Shown piece after piece: positions 1 through 8,996 of a stretch of 64,000 nucleotides of DNA. How positions within the stretch are numbered: the first letter of the stretch is position 1; each line of letters begins with the position of its first letter. The stretch lies in NCBI GenBank assembly GCA_964580525.1, contig CAZOKN010000005.1, forward strand, positions 1 to 64,000, in the 5' to 3' direction. Below the pieces are notes generated by a model. The model saw only the letters and a list, made by a program, of their open reading frames with translations. It ran no database searches and was not told the origin of the DNA. The DNA is from CAZOKN01 sp964580525. Its GTDB lineage: Bacteria; Pseudomonadota; Alphaproteobacteria; Rickettsiales; UBA6187. Position numbers and translations under genes: made by a program.

Positions 1-63
1 CCGTCGCGGGAATGACAAATATAAAGACTGTGCAATTGTCAGTCCCGCGACGGCGGGAATCCA
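1..63. repeat. REP-like palindromic intergenic repeat, left end cut by window
   Basis: Bases 1-17 and 37-53 form an inverted repeat with one mismatch, separated by 19 bases. A nested hairpin lies at 44-57 (CCCGC, 4-base loop, GCGGG). The 'TCCCGCG...GCGGGAATCCA' pattern is typical of dispersed REP-type repeats in bacterial genomes. It is much more GC-rich than its surroundings and may extend left of the window. I saw no second copy in this window. Confidence 0.7.
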
Positions 64-446
64 TTGTTTGTAAAAAAACCTTAGAACATAATATCCGTTG
101 TGGTTAGACAAGGCCTGTATTTACTTGCGACTTACAAATTGTAACTTGCGAGCTTCTTGATTGACTGAGGAATAAAAATACGTCTTTATACAAAATTTAA
201 TTTATATTCAACCTATTAAAATCATATTTGAATCTTAAGTTGTAAATTATATATATTAATTAATACTTAATTTATTAATAAATTGGTCCAAAAATATCCT
301 ACTATAAATTTAATTATAAAAATTTAATTCACTTAAAAATTGGAATGTTAATAAAACATTTAAAAATTGCAAAATAATGCTTGCACTTCGCGCTTGTGTT
401 CCTGTATGTCACGCTCAACTTGATAAAAAAATAGGGAGTTTAAAAT
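64..446. other. AT-rich non-coding leader before the effector run
   Basis: No supportable gene. The stretch 180-370 is extremely A/T-rich with no clear promoter. The only clear signal is a ribosome binding site (GGGAG, about 434-438) eight bases before the ATG at 447. Bases 375-420 are less AT-rich, but I could not identify anything there. Confidence 0.6.
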
Positions 447-3400
447 ATGCCACTTATCTCAAAATCTCGATTTGATGCAAAGCTTGTTCAGGCTATTCGT
501 GAAAATAATGGGGAGAGAGTAAAAAATTTAATTGCTTTATCAGTTGATGAGGTTGGGCAAATTCCTGATTTGTTAAATGAAAATTGTTTTGAGGTTGATG
601 CTGATCCGCTGGCCAATGGCACAACGCCACTGATTCTTGCCACTATGTATGGGAGGTTTGAAATTGTGAAGTTGCTGAAGAGGTTTGGTGCGGAAGTGCA
701 TGCCTCAGCTGCTTATGACATGCATGTAACCCCATGGAGAATAGCAAAAAGAGAAATAGAATTTTTACAAAAACGCTTGCAGAATAGTGCACCTAACGAT
801 AAATCTTTAGATCGTGAAAACTTGTATGAAAATTTAGATTGTATTGCAGAATATTTTACCCTTCTAATTCATAAAGAATTACCGGCCAACCTCGCGCAAG
901 GACTAAATCCCGAAGAAGATACAAAAAAGAAGCTTCAAGAAGAAGAATTTACTAAGCAGGATACTTTGGCTGAAATGGCGGCCAGAATTGTTGCGGTAAA
1001 TATGAATCCGCGAAATATGGGTGCGCCAAATCCAACAGCACCAGCGCCGCAAGCCGAAGTGCCTGCAATCACTGGAAAAAAATTAACTCCTCATCCTCTT
1101 CAGCCAAAGGTGGTTCCTGTTGGGCAAGGGGGATTAAAGCAAACAGGGAAATTACAACCGGAACAAAAACCATCTGAAAGATTACTTACACGTGAACAAA
1201 TGATGCGAGCCGCTCGCGAAAAAGCAGCTAAAGAACAATTTGAAGCACAAAGAAAAGCAGAACAAGGCAACAAAGCCAAACAAGATATAAACAGAGTTGT
1301 TATATCTGAGAGCTCAACTATAACCCTTGGGTCGCTTTCAAGGATCCCTTCTCATATTGGTGGAGAAAATTTAGCGGCACAGTCGCGGGCTTCCAGCTCT
1401 TCAAATTCTTCTGACGTTTCGGGTAGCGAAGAATTTACCGAATCAGATTTTAGTACAACAGAAACGTCTATTTCGCAGAGTTCAACATCGGTTAGCCATT
1501 CTACTTCTCAATCACAATCTTATCGGCCGCAGCCAATTCCTCCGCAAAAGAAAGCTCCTACGGCAGCAAATTCTGCAAAGAAAATACCACCAAAAGAAAG
1601 GCCGAAAAGTGTTGCTGGTCCTTTAAATCCAAGTGTTGTTGGGGCTAATACTCCGTTAATTAGACAGTCTTTCCTTCCAAAAGGATTGCTACAACGTCCA
1701 AAACAAACGGTAGAACAAAGTGCGAAAGATCCGCTTGTACCATCGCAGAGTACGCCAAATTTAAATATCGTTCCTAAAATTCGTTATTCTACAAAGCCAA
1801 ATCCGTCAGCAAAGCAACCAACTTTGTCAGGCTTAAAAAAAGCTGTTAGTTTAGTAGATCAAAAAACATCAGATAACAAATGGCGCGTATCTTCTCCTGC
1901 CGCAATTGGTGCAAAAGCAAAGCCGCTTCCTGTCAGAAAAGCTGAAAATGCTATAACAATGAAACTGCCAGATGATGAATTGGATACAGTTAAAGCTGGC
2001 TTTAGAAAAACAAAAGAAGAGATGAAACCACAATCTTGGTTTTTAAAGGAACTGGTAAAAATAAACGATGAAGCACAAGGTTTAGCTGCTGAAAGACAAT
2101 TCCACATGCTATGCAGTAATAATCAGGAAAAAGTTGTCGATGCTATGCGTGCTGTTTTTGAAGGTGGCAGCACTGTACTTCATTTGGCTATGGGACCAAG
2201 ATTTAAAACAGAAATTAAAGAACTGGTTGCGTTGCAATATTTGGATAAGGCGAAGGACATATTTTTAAAACCAGATATCGATGGCCTAGTTCCATTGCAG
2301 ATAGCAGTTCGAACAGGAGATAGAAAAATTCTTGAGATATTCACAAATCCAAGAATGGAAAATTTCGCTAAGCAGGCTGTTAATCATAAATCTGCTGCTG
2401 ATCCTCTTGTAAGAGCAAGGGAAAGCAGCGTTCTTATGGATGTGGCGCGACATGCACCTGCAAAAGCTGATCATAAATATCTTGGCTTTTTACAAAAAGT
2501 TGTATCTGCCACAGCAGAAACAGTAAGGGCTGATGGTACAAAAATAAATTCTTCGCATATGGTCATGACAAACGGTTCAACTCCAGTGCATGAACTGGCA
2601 GGAAAATCAGGATATTCTGTTATTTTATCTTCTTTTGTGAAAGATGGTAGGCAGAACCCAGCTATAAATAGCTTAGACCATGAAGGCAATGCACCAATCC
2701 ACAAAATATTCAAAACTGTAGAAACCTTGAAAGAAGAAGAGTGCCTGGAAAATCTTGATGCGCTATTAGAATCGGAAGTTTTAGATTTAAGTTCTCAGGA
2801 TGCGAAGGGAAACACAGCATTGCACCTTGCCGCTGAAAAAGGCTTCGCAATAGTTGCCAAAAAACTTATGGATAAAGGTCTTAGTATTGCTGTACCAAAT
2901 GCGGTTGGGGTTACTGCCGGACAAATATTAGAAAAAATAAAAGACCAGGAATTGGCTTATAAAGTTAAATTTGCACGTCAAGATAGAGATGATTTAGAAA
3001 AAGCCAATGAATCTGTTATAGGCCACGCAAAAAGTACTTTCTTTCTGATAGCAGCGCAACTTGATTACGACCATGACATGCGTGAGGATTTGGAAGAAAA
3101 GCTTAGTAGTGGCTATTCTTTAGGGGGAAAAAGTTATGACGTCCAGCTATGTGATCTGGTGGACAAAAATGGAAACACTTTGCTTCACTCAATGGTTAAA
3201 AAAGCTTCAGAAGAGAGAGTTCCTATCGCCTCAGAGAGATCGCCTGCGGTTGTTCAAAAAATAGGAAGTTTAATAGAATATTATGCTACAAATTGGTCGA
3301 GAGGTTTTTCCTGGGAAAATAGCGAATCAAAAACTCCTTTACAAACATTGTTGGAGTTCAAAGTCGAAAGTCTGAAAAGAGATCCTAAAGCAACTGAAAA

Positions 3401-6400
3401 TATGTTGCCTTATATGTTAGTTGAGCTGGATTGTTTCAAGGAAAAACAAAACAAGCCTTTGTTTAGGGAGATGCTTTCCGGAGCTAACAAGGATAGAAAA
3501 AGAGCATTTATGGTTGACCTGGCAAAATCCGGAGAAGCCATCGCTGAATATTATGTTCCTTTGTTCCTGAAAACATTTAAGCCGGAAATTGTGCAGACGG
3601 AAGAAACTTCTCTGTTGCACACTATTGTATCAGAAAAATTAACAAAATCTTTAGATGCTGTGGCGGAAACTTGTCCAAAAGAAAAAGCATTCTCACTATT
3701 GTCATCTAAAGATTCCAGTGGATTAACTCCAATACATCATGCATTGCTTTCTTTTAAGCAAGATAGATATGGTAAGGAAGAAAAATTAAGAGCTTCTTAT
3801 GAAGCGGCAGAACTTATCGATAAATTATCCTCTCTTGTTTCCAGGAAAGATTTTGCAGTAGCTTTAAATATTTCTGATGATAGCGGCCGTACACCATTGA
3901 TGATAGCATTGGGAATGGATGAAATGTTAGTGCAGCAGTTGGTTGAGTATGGAGCTAATGTAACAGAAAGCTGCATTAAATCACTGGAAGGGTTTTCTGC
4001 TGGGGATGCTGCTGTCTTTAGAAAAGGAACAAATTTGCTAGAGGTTGTAGAGAAAGAAAAAGAAAACGGCAAAGCCCTTTTAGCTATCATGCAGGAGAAA
4101 ATGGTTGCTGAAATAAAATCTTCTATGAAAGAGGCGGTTCAGGAAAGTAAAAAAGCACATCTTGGCCAACCTGATTNNNNNNNNNNACCGCAAAAAAATA
4201 AAATGGCCATAACTATACTAGGAAAATATGGCATTGATGTCATTAATCGGAGATTTGATGACAGAACAACATTGTTGGAAAGTGTTTTTGCTGCTGATGC
4301 ACAAGGGATGAATGTAAAAGCGTCAGGTGCAATGTTCTTGCACTTGGTAGAATTGGGTGCTGAGCCTAATGATTTATCGTATGTGGGATTTAGGTTAGGA
4401 GATGAAGCTGTTGATAAGTTCAAGCTTAGCCTTCGAAATATAATTCACTCTAAGGCAATATACAAAGTGGAAGCAAAGGAAAATGAAGAGAAGTTAAAAA
4501 ATCTTACGAATAAATCTTCTAAAACTTTCCAAGAAATGAAGGACGAGCGATCCATTTGGGATATGGAAAGACAAGCTATAGAGGTTGAGGCGGCTAGGAT
4601 AGCTAAGGAGAAAGAAGCTTCGAAACCTAAGCCTAAAGAAGATACAGCCTTACAAGAGAGAATGGAAGCTGCACAGTTAGTGATTGACAGTGCAAACCCA
4701 TCAGCTCCGGAAAGCCTGGAGGGAAAAAGAGCATTCATACTAGAAAGAACGTTCCATAATGTATTAGTACGTCTTAATCCTCCTCAGACTGAAATGGAAC
4801 GCTTTAAGGACGATTGGAAGGAATGTTCCGAAGATAAAATGTTAGAACTTTGTATAGTGAAAGAATATATCATAAGCCCATGGTTAAGAAAAAAAGAGCA
4901 TGAAGAAGTTTTACAGAAATTAAAAAGCGAAGATATTGCTGAGATAGCAGCCAATATTTTAAAAGATAGGGAGTATATTAAATATGACCAAAATTCTAAA
5001 AAATTGGTATTTGCAGTTCCTACAGAAAGAGAAAAAATCACTTCTGCAAACGAAGATTTTATAAAGAAATTGAACAGTAACATAGCAGAATTTAAAATTT
5101 CTGGTAAGGCATCATCAGGAAATGATGAATTTTCAGTTAAAGGTTGGACTGAATCCATACTTACCGCGATTGTTCAAAATGATCATGCTTTTATTGGAGG
5201 TCAGGAAGTTGAAAAGAGTAAAAAGGACAAAGATATCCTATCTAAAATGTTAAGTGAAAAATTAATGGCTGCTTTCCAGGGAAGTTTTGGCCATATGAGG
5301 GAAGATAGGGAAGTAAAGGATGTTTTTACACAAGAAGTTGTACGAAGACTTCGGGATGCCTACATTAGAGCGGCTAATGAAAAAAATCAATTTTTGTTGT
5401 TAAAAGAAGGATTAACAGTAGATATTGTTGGAGATATGGTGACTAAAACTTTGAGGGATGCATATAAATCTGTGGCCCGACACATTCCATCGCCATCTAA
5501 GCCGAGTAAAAGGAAAGATACTATTGCAGAATTACCAGAGGTTAAGGTTATAAGTGATAAAATTAACGAATTAAAGAAATTAATAGATCAATATAAAAAG
5601 GTTAATAAAGAGCTTGAAAGCGCCACAGGTGCATCAAAAAACAGTAGCGAATCTTCAAAAGAAGATAGTATATCAAGGGATGCTAAGGTAACTCTGGCTC
5701 AAGAAGCTCTGGAAAATTTTAAACAAAACAAATTTGCTATAAGCAAAGAGCAAGAAGAGGCTTTTAAAGCTATTAGCGATCCTAAAAAAGACAAGAACTT
5801 TGATAAAGTCTGGAAAATATGTCTTCCTTTTGTAAAGGAATCGCAGCATTCGGAAGTTTTTGTAGCATTCACAGATATGTTGGAGGTAGTCTCTAGAGCA
5901 AAAGATAAACATAAAGATAAGCCCGTTGTAAGTGATGCTTTAAAGAAAAAGTCGCAATCTATAGTGAAAAACTTTTTATCTGATAAAGGAGATTATTATT
6001 CCCGCGATATAAGAACTGTAAATTCTATAACTTTCAGGCAAATAGAAAAAGAAATCAAAGATAAGAAAATTGGCAGATGGGTAACTGAGTTGAAAGAATT
6101 TTATCAAACAGCCTTAGATTTAAAACAGGGATATGAAATTTACCTGGGTAATTTTAGTGGTATGGATTTGACTAGATATGATTTTGCAGGTGCTGATCTG
6201 AAATTTGCTAATTTTTCTGGAGCGAATTTAGAAAAAGCTAAATTTGAGGGAGCTAAGTCATTAGATAAAGCTCAATTTTATGGTGCAAAGAATGTTCCTG
6301 CAGCGGTGCATGTTCTTAAGTCTAAAAAAGATAAGAAGGATATTCCGGGAGGTATGCCTTTTTCGCCTCCTAGCGAAAGCACTTCGCAATCTTCCACTTT

Positions 6401-6515
6401 TCAGCAGAGAGAGAGTAATCGGGATTCCAAAAAAGATAAAAGAAAATCCGTTCCTACTATTAGCTATTCAGAAGAAGTAAAACGTTCAGCCTCAGGCAGA
6501 AGTGGAAAAAATTAG
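447..6515 (+). CDS. Giant ankyrin-repeat protein with C-terminal pentapeptide repeats, putative effector
   Basis: About 2022 residues, with no signal peptide or membrane segment seen. One ankyrin repeat lies at about 57-86. A Ser/Pro/Gln-rich disordered linker follows (about 180-530), with a serine run near 312-360. Degenerate ankyrin units begin near residues 573, 612, 709, 746, 787, 908, 1091 and 1146, several with the T-P/A-L-H core. Residues 1350-1880 are lysine/glutamate-rich and helical. A short pentapeptide-repeat stretch (A[D/N]LxxAxF pattern) lies at about 1902-1948, then a basic Ser/Lys-rich tail. The ATG at 447 has an RBS (GGGAG). It leads a three-gene same-strand run. The 10-N gap at 4177-4186 preserves the frame as written, but the true length there is unknown. 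The architecture fits host-interacting proteins of intracellular bacteria; the molecular target cannot be read from the sequence. Confidence 0.85.
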   Translation: MPLISKSRFDAKLVQAIRENNGERVKNLIALSVDEVGQIPDLLNENCFEVDADPLANGTTPLILATMYGRFEIVKLLKRFGAEVHASAAYDMHVTPWRIAKREIEFLQKRLQNSAPNDKSLDRENLYENLDCIAEYFTLLIHKELPANLAQGLNPEEDTKKKLQEEEFTKQDTLAEMAARIVAVNMNPRNMGAPNPTAPAPQAEVPAITGKKLTPHPLQPKVVPVGQGGLKQTGKLQPEQKPSERLLTREQMMRAAREKAAKEQFEAQRKAEQGNKAKQDINRVVISESSTITLGSLSRIPSHIGGENLAAQSRASSSSNSSDVSGSEEFTESDFSTTETSISQSSTSVSHSTSQSQSYRPQPIPPQKKAPTAANSAKKIPPKERPKSVAGPLNPSVVGANTPLIRQSFLPKGLLQRPKQTVEQSAKDPLVPSQSTPNLNIVPKIRYSTKPNPSAKQPTLSGLKKAVSLVDQKTSDNKWRVSSPAAIGAKAKPLPVRKAENAITMKLPDDELDTVKAGFRKTKEEMKPQSWFLKELVKINDEAQGLAAERQFHMLCSNNQEKVVDAMRAVFEGGSTVLHLAMGPRFKTEIKELVALQYLDKAKDIFLKPDIDGLVPLQIAVRTGDRKILEIFTNPRMENFAKQAVNHKSAADPLVRARESSVLMDVARHAPAKADHKYLGFLQKVVSATAETVRADGTKINSSHMVMTNGSTPVHELAGKSGYSVILSSFVKDGRQNPAINSLDHEGNAPIHKIFKTVETLKEEECLENLDALLESEVLDLSSQDAKGNTALHLAAEKGFAIVAKKLMDKGLSIAVPNAVGVTAGQILEKIKDQELAYKVKFARQDRDDLEKANESVIGHAKSTFFLIAAQLDYDHDMREDLEEKLSSGYSLGGKSYDVQLCDLVDKNGNTLLHSMVKKASEERVPIASERSPAVVQKIGSLIEYYATNWSRGFSWENSESKTPLQTLLEFKVESLKRDPKATENMLPYMLVELDCFKEKQNKPLFREMLSGANKDRKRAFMVDLAKSGEAIAEYYVPLFLKTFKPEIVQTEETSLLHTIVSEKLTKSLDAVAETCPKEKAFSLLSSKDSSGLTPIHHALLSFKQDRYGKEEKLRASYEAAELIDKLSSLVSRKDFAVALNISDDSGRTPLMIALGMDEMLVQQLVEYGANVTESCIKSLEGFSAGDAAVFRKGTNLLEVVEKEKENGKALLAIMQEKMVAEIKSSMKEAVQESKKAHLGQPDXXXXPQKNKMAITILGKYGIDVINRRFDDRTTLLESVFAADAQGMNVKASGAMFLHLVELGAEPNDLSYVGFRLGDEAVDKFKLSLRNIIHSKAIYKVEAKENEEKLKNLTNKSSKTFQEMKDERSIWDMERQAIEVEAARIAKEKEASKPKPKEDTALQERMEAAQLVIDSANPSAPESLEGKRAFILERTFHNVLVRLNPPQTEMERFKDDWKECSEDKMLELCIVKEYIISPWLRKKEHEEVLQKLKSEDIAEIAANILKDREYIKYDQNSKKLVFAVPTEREKITSANEDFIKKLNSNIAEFKISGKASSGNDEFSVKGWTESILTAIVQNDHAFIGGQEVEKSKKDKDILSKMLSEKLMAAFQGSFGHMREDREVKDVFTQEVVRRLRDAYIRAANEKNQFLLLKEGLTVDIVGDMVTKTLRDAYKSVARHIPSPSKPSKRKDTIAELPEVKVISDKINELKKLIDQYKKVNKELESATGASKNSSESSKEDSISRDAKVTLAQEALENFKQNKFAISKEQEEAFKAISDPKKDKNFDKVWKICLPFVKESQHSEVFVAFTDMLEVVSRAKDKHKDKPVVSDALKKKSQSIVKNFLSDKGDYYSRDIRTVNSITFRQIEKEIKDKKIGRWVTELKEFYQTALDLKQGYEIYLGNFSGMDLTRYDFAGADLKFANFSGANLEKAKFEGAKSLDKAQFYGAKNVPAAVHVLKSKKDKKDIPGGMPFSPPSESTSQSSTFQQRESNRDSKKDKRKSVPTISYSEEVKRSASGRSGKN
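4177..4186. other. Assembly gap (10 N) inside the first ankyrin gene
   Basis: Ten N at about residue 1244. The reading frame continues across it as written, but 10 is a placeholder length. Confidence 0.95.
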
Positions 6516-6554
6516 TATAAAAAGCAAATAAATACATATGGATAGAGAGGAAAT

Positions 6555-8969
6555 ATGATGCAGGAAGATTTGATTTTTAAACAGGAAGCAATTGATGAAA
6601 GGAATGAAATATTATTTCAAAGCCCACCGGATGGTTATGGTTTTAATGATAGGTTAATCGCAATAGTTGACGCATTGCCGCAATGGGCTTTTCAGCAGGC
6701 TGGTAATAAGCAAAATCTTTTAAGCGATATTAGTAAGATAATGCAGGAGCTTTTTATTGTAAAAAAATACGATCAAACAAGAGAATATTTTAATAATGTT
6801 GTAAATAGTCTGGGCATAATAAAAGCTACAAAAAACGAAGAGGTTAGAAATGGTGCAATAACGAAAATATATAATGAAATAAATTCCATTTGGAAGACAA
6901 CCAGTGCAGGGGATTTTTTAAAAAATATAGAAGACGCTGTTCAGGATGATTTTCTTCTCAGCCAGTTACCGGAAGAGGCTGTGATAGAATGCTTGAATAT
7001 GGGTATAAAACAACAAGGTTTTCTTGTAGAGCATTTTGTTGATGAACGTTATAAGAGCGAAGTGCAAAAGAGCAAAAACCGTCAATCTATGCAAATGTTT
7101 CCTAGCAATCCGGAATATATTTCAAGGGTGGTTCAGCAAATGGTAACAACTGGGGTGAGCACGGAAAAAGATAAGGAATTAGTTCGCCGCAGTGAGTTGG
7201 AGCAAGCTTTAGACGATGTAGAAAATAAAATTGTTTCTCAGAATGAAATAATTCAACAGTTGGAAACTTCTATTAAAAACCAGTTAAAAGAACAGGAAAC
7301 AAGACACCAAAGACTGGAAGAATTGCAACAGAAAAAAGCAAGTCCTGATTTCTTAGAGAAAAAGCAAAAAGTTGCGGATTATGAGAAGGGACTTAGCGAT
7401 ATTGCGGAGCAGCAAGAAAAAGCTGAGGAAGAAAAAAAATCTTTGCAAGAACAAGCGCAATCTACGGAAATAAAGAAACAAATTTTAGCATTAAACAAAA
7501 AGATCAATGAGTTATCTGAGCAGGCTCTTGAAAAAGAAGAAAAGGAACAAGAAAAAATAGATGATATAAAAAAGGAAATAAAGGGTTGTGATATTGATGT
7601 AGCTGCTATTTTGCAATCTAAAGAAGAAACGGAGAGAGCGATCGCGTCTAATCAACAGGCATTGGAAGATGCAAAGCGGGTTTTGCAATCTCTTGAAACT
7701 GAAAAAGAAACAATTAAAACCGGTCAAATTCCTAGTGAAATATCATCAGATAAATCTGAGGAGGAAGAGCAAAAAATAGAGCCATTACCTGCTTTTGCTA
7801 TGCCTGAAGGTCTTTCTGCACAGGATGAAGAGTCGTATAAAGCGATTGCCGCTGTTTTTGTGGCAGGTTCAACGACACCTCAAAAGATGCGGGCGCGTGA
7901 TGAAATAAAAAGATTATTTAATGTCAATGTTGCCGATAAAGAAGGTATTTATCTTATCGAGCGCGTTGTTGCTGCGCCAGGTTTAGAATTGGTGCTTTCT
8001 GAGTTGTTAAAAAAGAATATAGACCTTAATTTGCCAAATCATAGTGGTAGAAGCATATTAGAGCAGGCTCTTAACAATAAGACTAGCCATGGCTTTTCTT
8101 ACCTTCAGCAGATTGCGGAAAAAGCTCCGGAAGAACTCAAAAACAGAAAAGATATGCTTGGAAACACTATAATACATCTTATAGCGAAAGAAAAAATGCC
8201 GACGGATTGGCAGGAAATTCTTTTGAGAAAAATGTTGGTAGATTTTGATTTTCCAAGAAAAAAGCAAAATAAAGCCGGAGAAATTGATATAGAATTAATT
8301 AGTCTTCCAATTTTAAATAAACTTGCAGAGGCAACTAAAGAAGTTGAAACGCTTTCTAGTTCTTCTTCTGGAGCAGATAAATCACCGGAATCTTCTAAAA
8401 CGGACAATTCCGAAAAATTTTCAGCTCATAACAGTAACGATAGTTCAAAAGCTTCTCGGAGATTGAAAAAATCAACCGCAACTTCCAGAGAAGAATCGGA
8501 AGAGGATTCTAAGGAAGAAAAATCTTCTGTAAAATCAAATCCTCATAAAGAGCCTAAATCTCCTCCTGTGGCGCCGCCACCTCCTCCCGCAATGCCAAAA
8601 GCTAAATCTGAGCCTAAGAAGAAAAGTGAACGAAAAGAAACTTCAGAAGCGAAGAAAAACGATTTTCTTGCTGCTATTCACAAAGGAAAGAAATTAAAAG
8701 AAGTAGATAAAAAGAAATCAGTAGGTTACACGGCTGCAGAAAAAGAACCAACTGTTCATGTTACAGAGACGGAAGAGCAGCGTAAAGCTAGAGAAGACAA
8801 GGAAGCTGCAGACAAAAAGTTTACAGATATGGTTAACTCCAAACGTTCAGCTATTGCATCTAGTGGCGACGTGCATGAGGAGCTTAAAAAAAGATTACAA
8901 GCGCAAAAGGTCAGCAGTAGCGAAAGCGAAGAAAAGAGCTCTGTAAGTTGGTCAAGATCCAGAAAGTAG
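6555..8969 (+). CDS. Coiled-coil protein with poly-proline stretch and WH2-like motif, putative actin-binding effector
   Basis: 804 residues, starting at tandem ATGs behind GAGG. The N-terminal 200 residues are helical and unrecognised. Residues about 214-400 form a long coiled coil rich in E, K and Q. Residues about 450-560 contain two or three degenerate ankyrin-like units (for example 'GNTIIHLIA'). A Ser/Lys-rich linker leads to a proline stretch near 672-684 ('PPVAPPPPPAMP'). A WH2-like motif follows at about 702-718 ('NDFLAAIHKGKKLKEV', matching the L..I..G..LK.V actin-binding pattern). The order poly-proline then WH2 is that of WASP-family proteins and rickettsial RickA and Sca2. No signal peptide is visible. 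It lies 39 bases after the ankyrin giant and 27 bases before the next effector, so co-transcription is likely. An actin role is inferred from one short motif. Confidence 0.8.
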   Translation: MMQEDLIFKQEAIDERNEILFQSPPDGYGFNDRLIAIVDALPQWAFQQAGNKQNLLSDISKIMQELFIVKKYDQTREYFNNVVNSLGIIKATKNEEVRNGAITKIYNEINSIWKTTSAGDFLKNIEDAVQDDFLLSQLPEEAVIECLNMGIKQQGFLVEHFVDERYKSEVQKSKNRQSMQMFPSNPEYISRVVQQMVTTGVSTEKDKELVRRSELEQALDDVENKIVSQNEIIQQLETSIKNQLKEQETRHQRLEELQQKKASPDFLEKKQKVADYEKGLSDIAEQQEKAEEEKKSLQEQAQSTEIKKQILALNKKINELSEQALEKEEKEQEKIDDIKKEIKGCDIDVAAILQSKEETERAIASNQQALEDAKRVLQSLETEKETIKTGQIPSEISSDKSEEEEQKIEPLPAFAMPEGLSAQDEESYKAIAAVFVAGSTTPQKMRARDEIKRLFNVNVADKEGIYLIERVVAAPGLELVLSELLKKNIDLNLPNHSGRSILEQALNNKTSHGFSYLQQIAEKAPEELKNRKDMLGNTIIHLIAKEKMPTDWQEILLRKMLVDFDFPRKKQNKAGEIDIELISLPILNKLAEATKEVETLSSSSSGADKSPESSKTDNSEKFSAHNSNDSSKASRRLKKSTATSREESEEDSKEEKSSVKSNPHKEPKSPPVAPPPPPAMPKAKSEPKKKSERKETSEAKKNDFLAAIHKGKKLKEVDKKKSVGYTAAEKEPTVHVTETEEQRKAREDKEAADKKFTDMVNSKRSAIASSGDVHEELKKRLQAQKVSSSESEEKSSVSWSRSRK

Positions 8970-8996
8970 AAATTGATAAATAAAGGAAGCATAAAG

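Noticed and set aside
6555..8969. SMC/structural chromosome protein
   Set aside because: Long coiled coil only; there is no Walker A or ABC signature.
8973..8996. TTG start for the third effector gene
   Set aside because: It is in frame but has no RBS; ATG 8997 has AGGAAG at the right distance.
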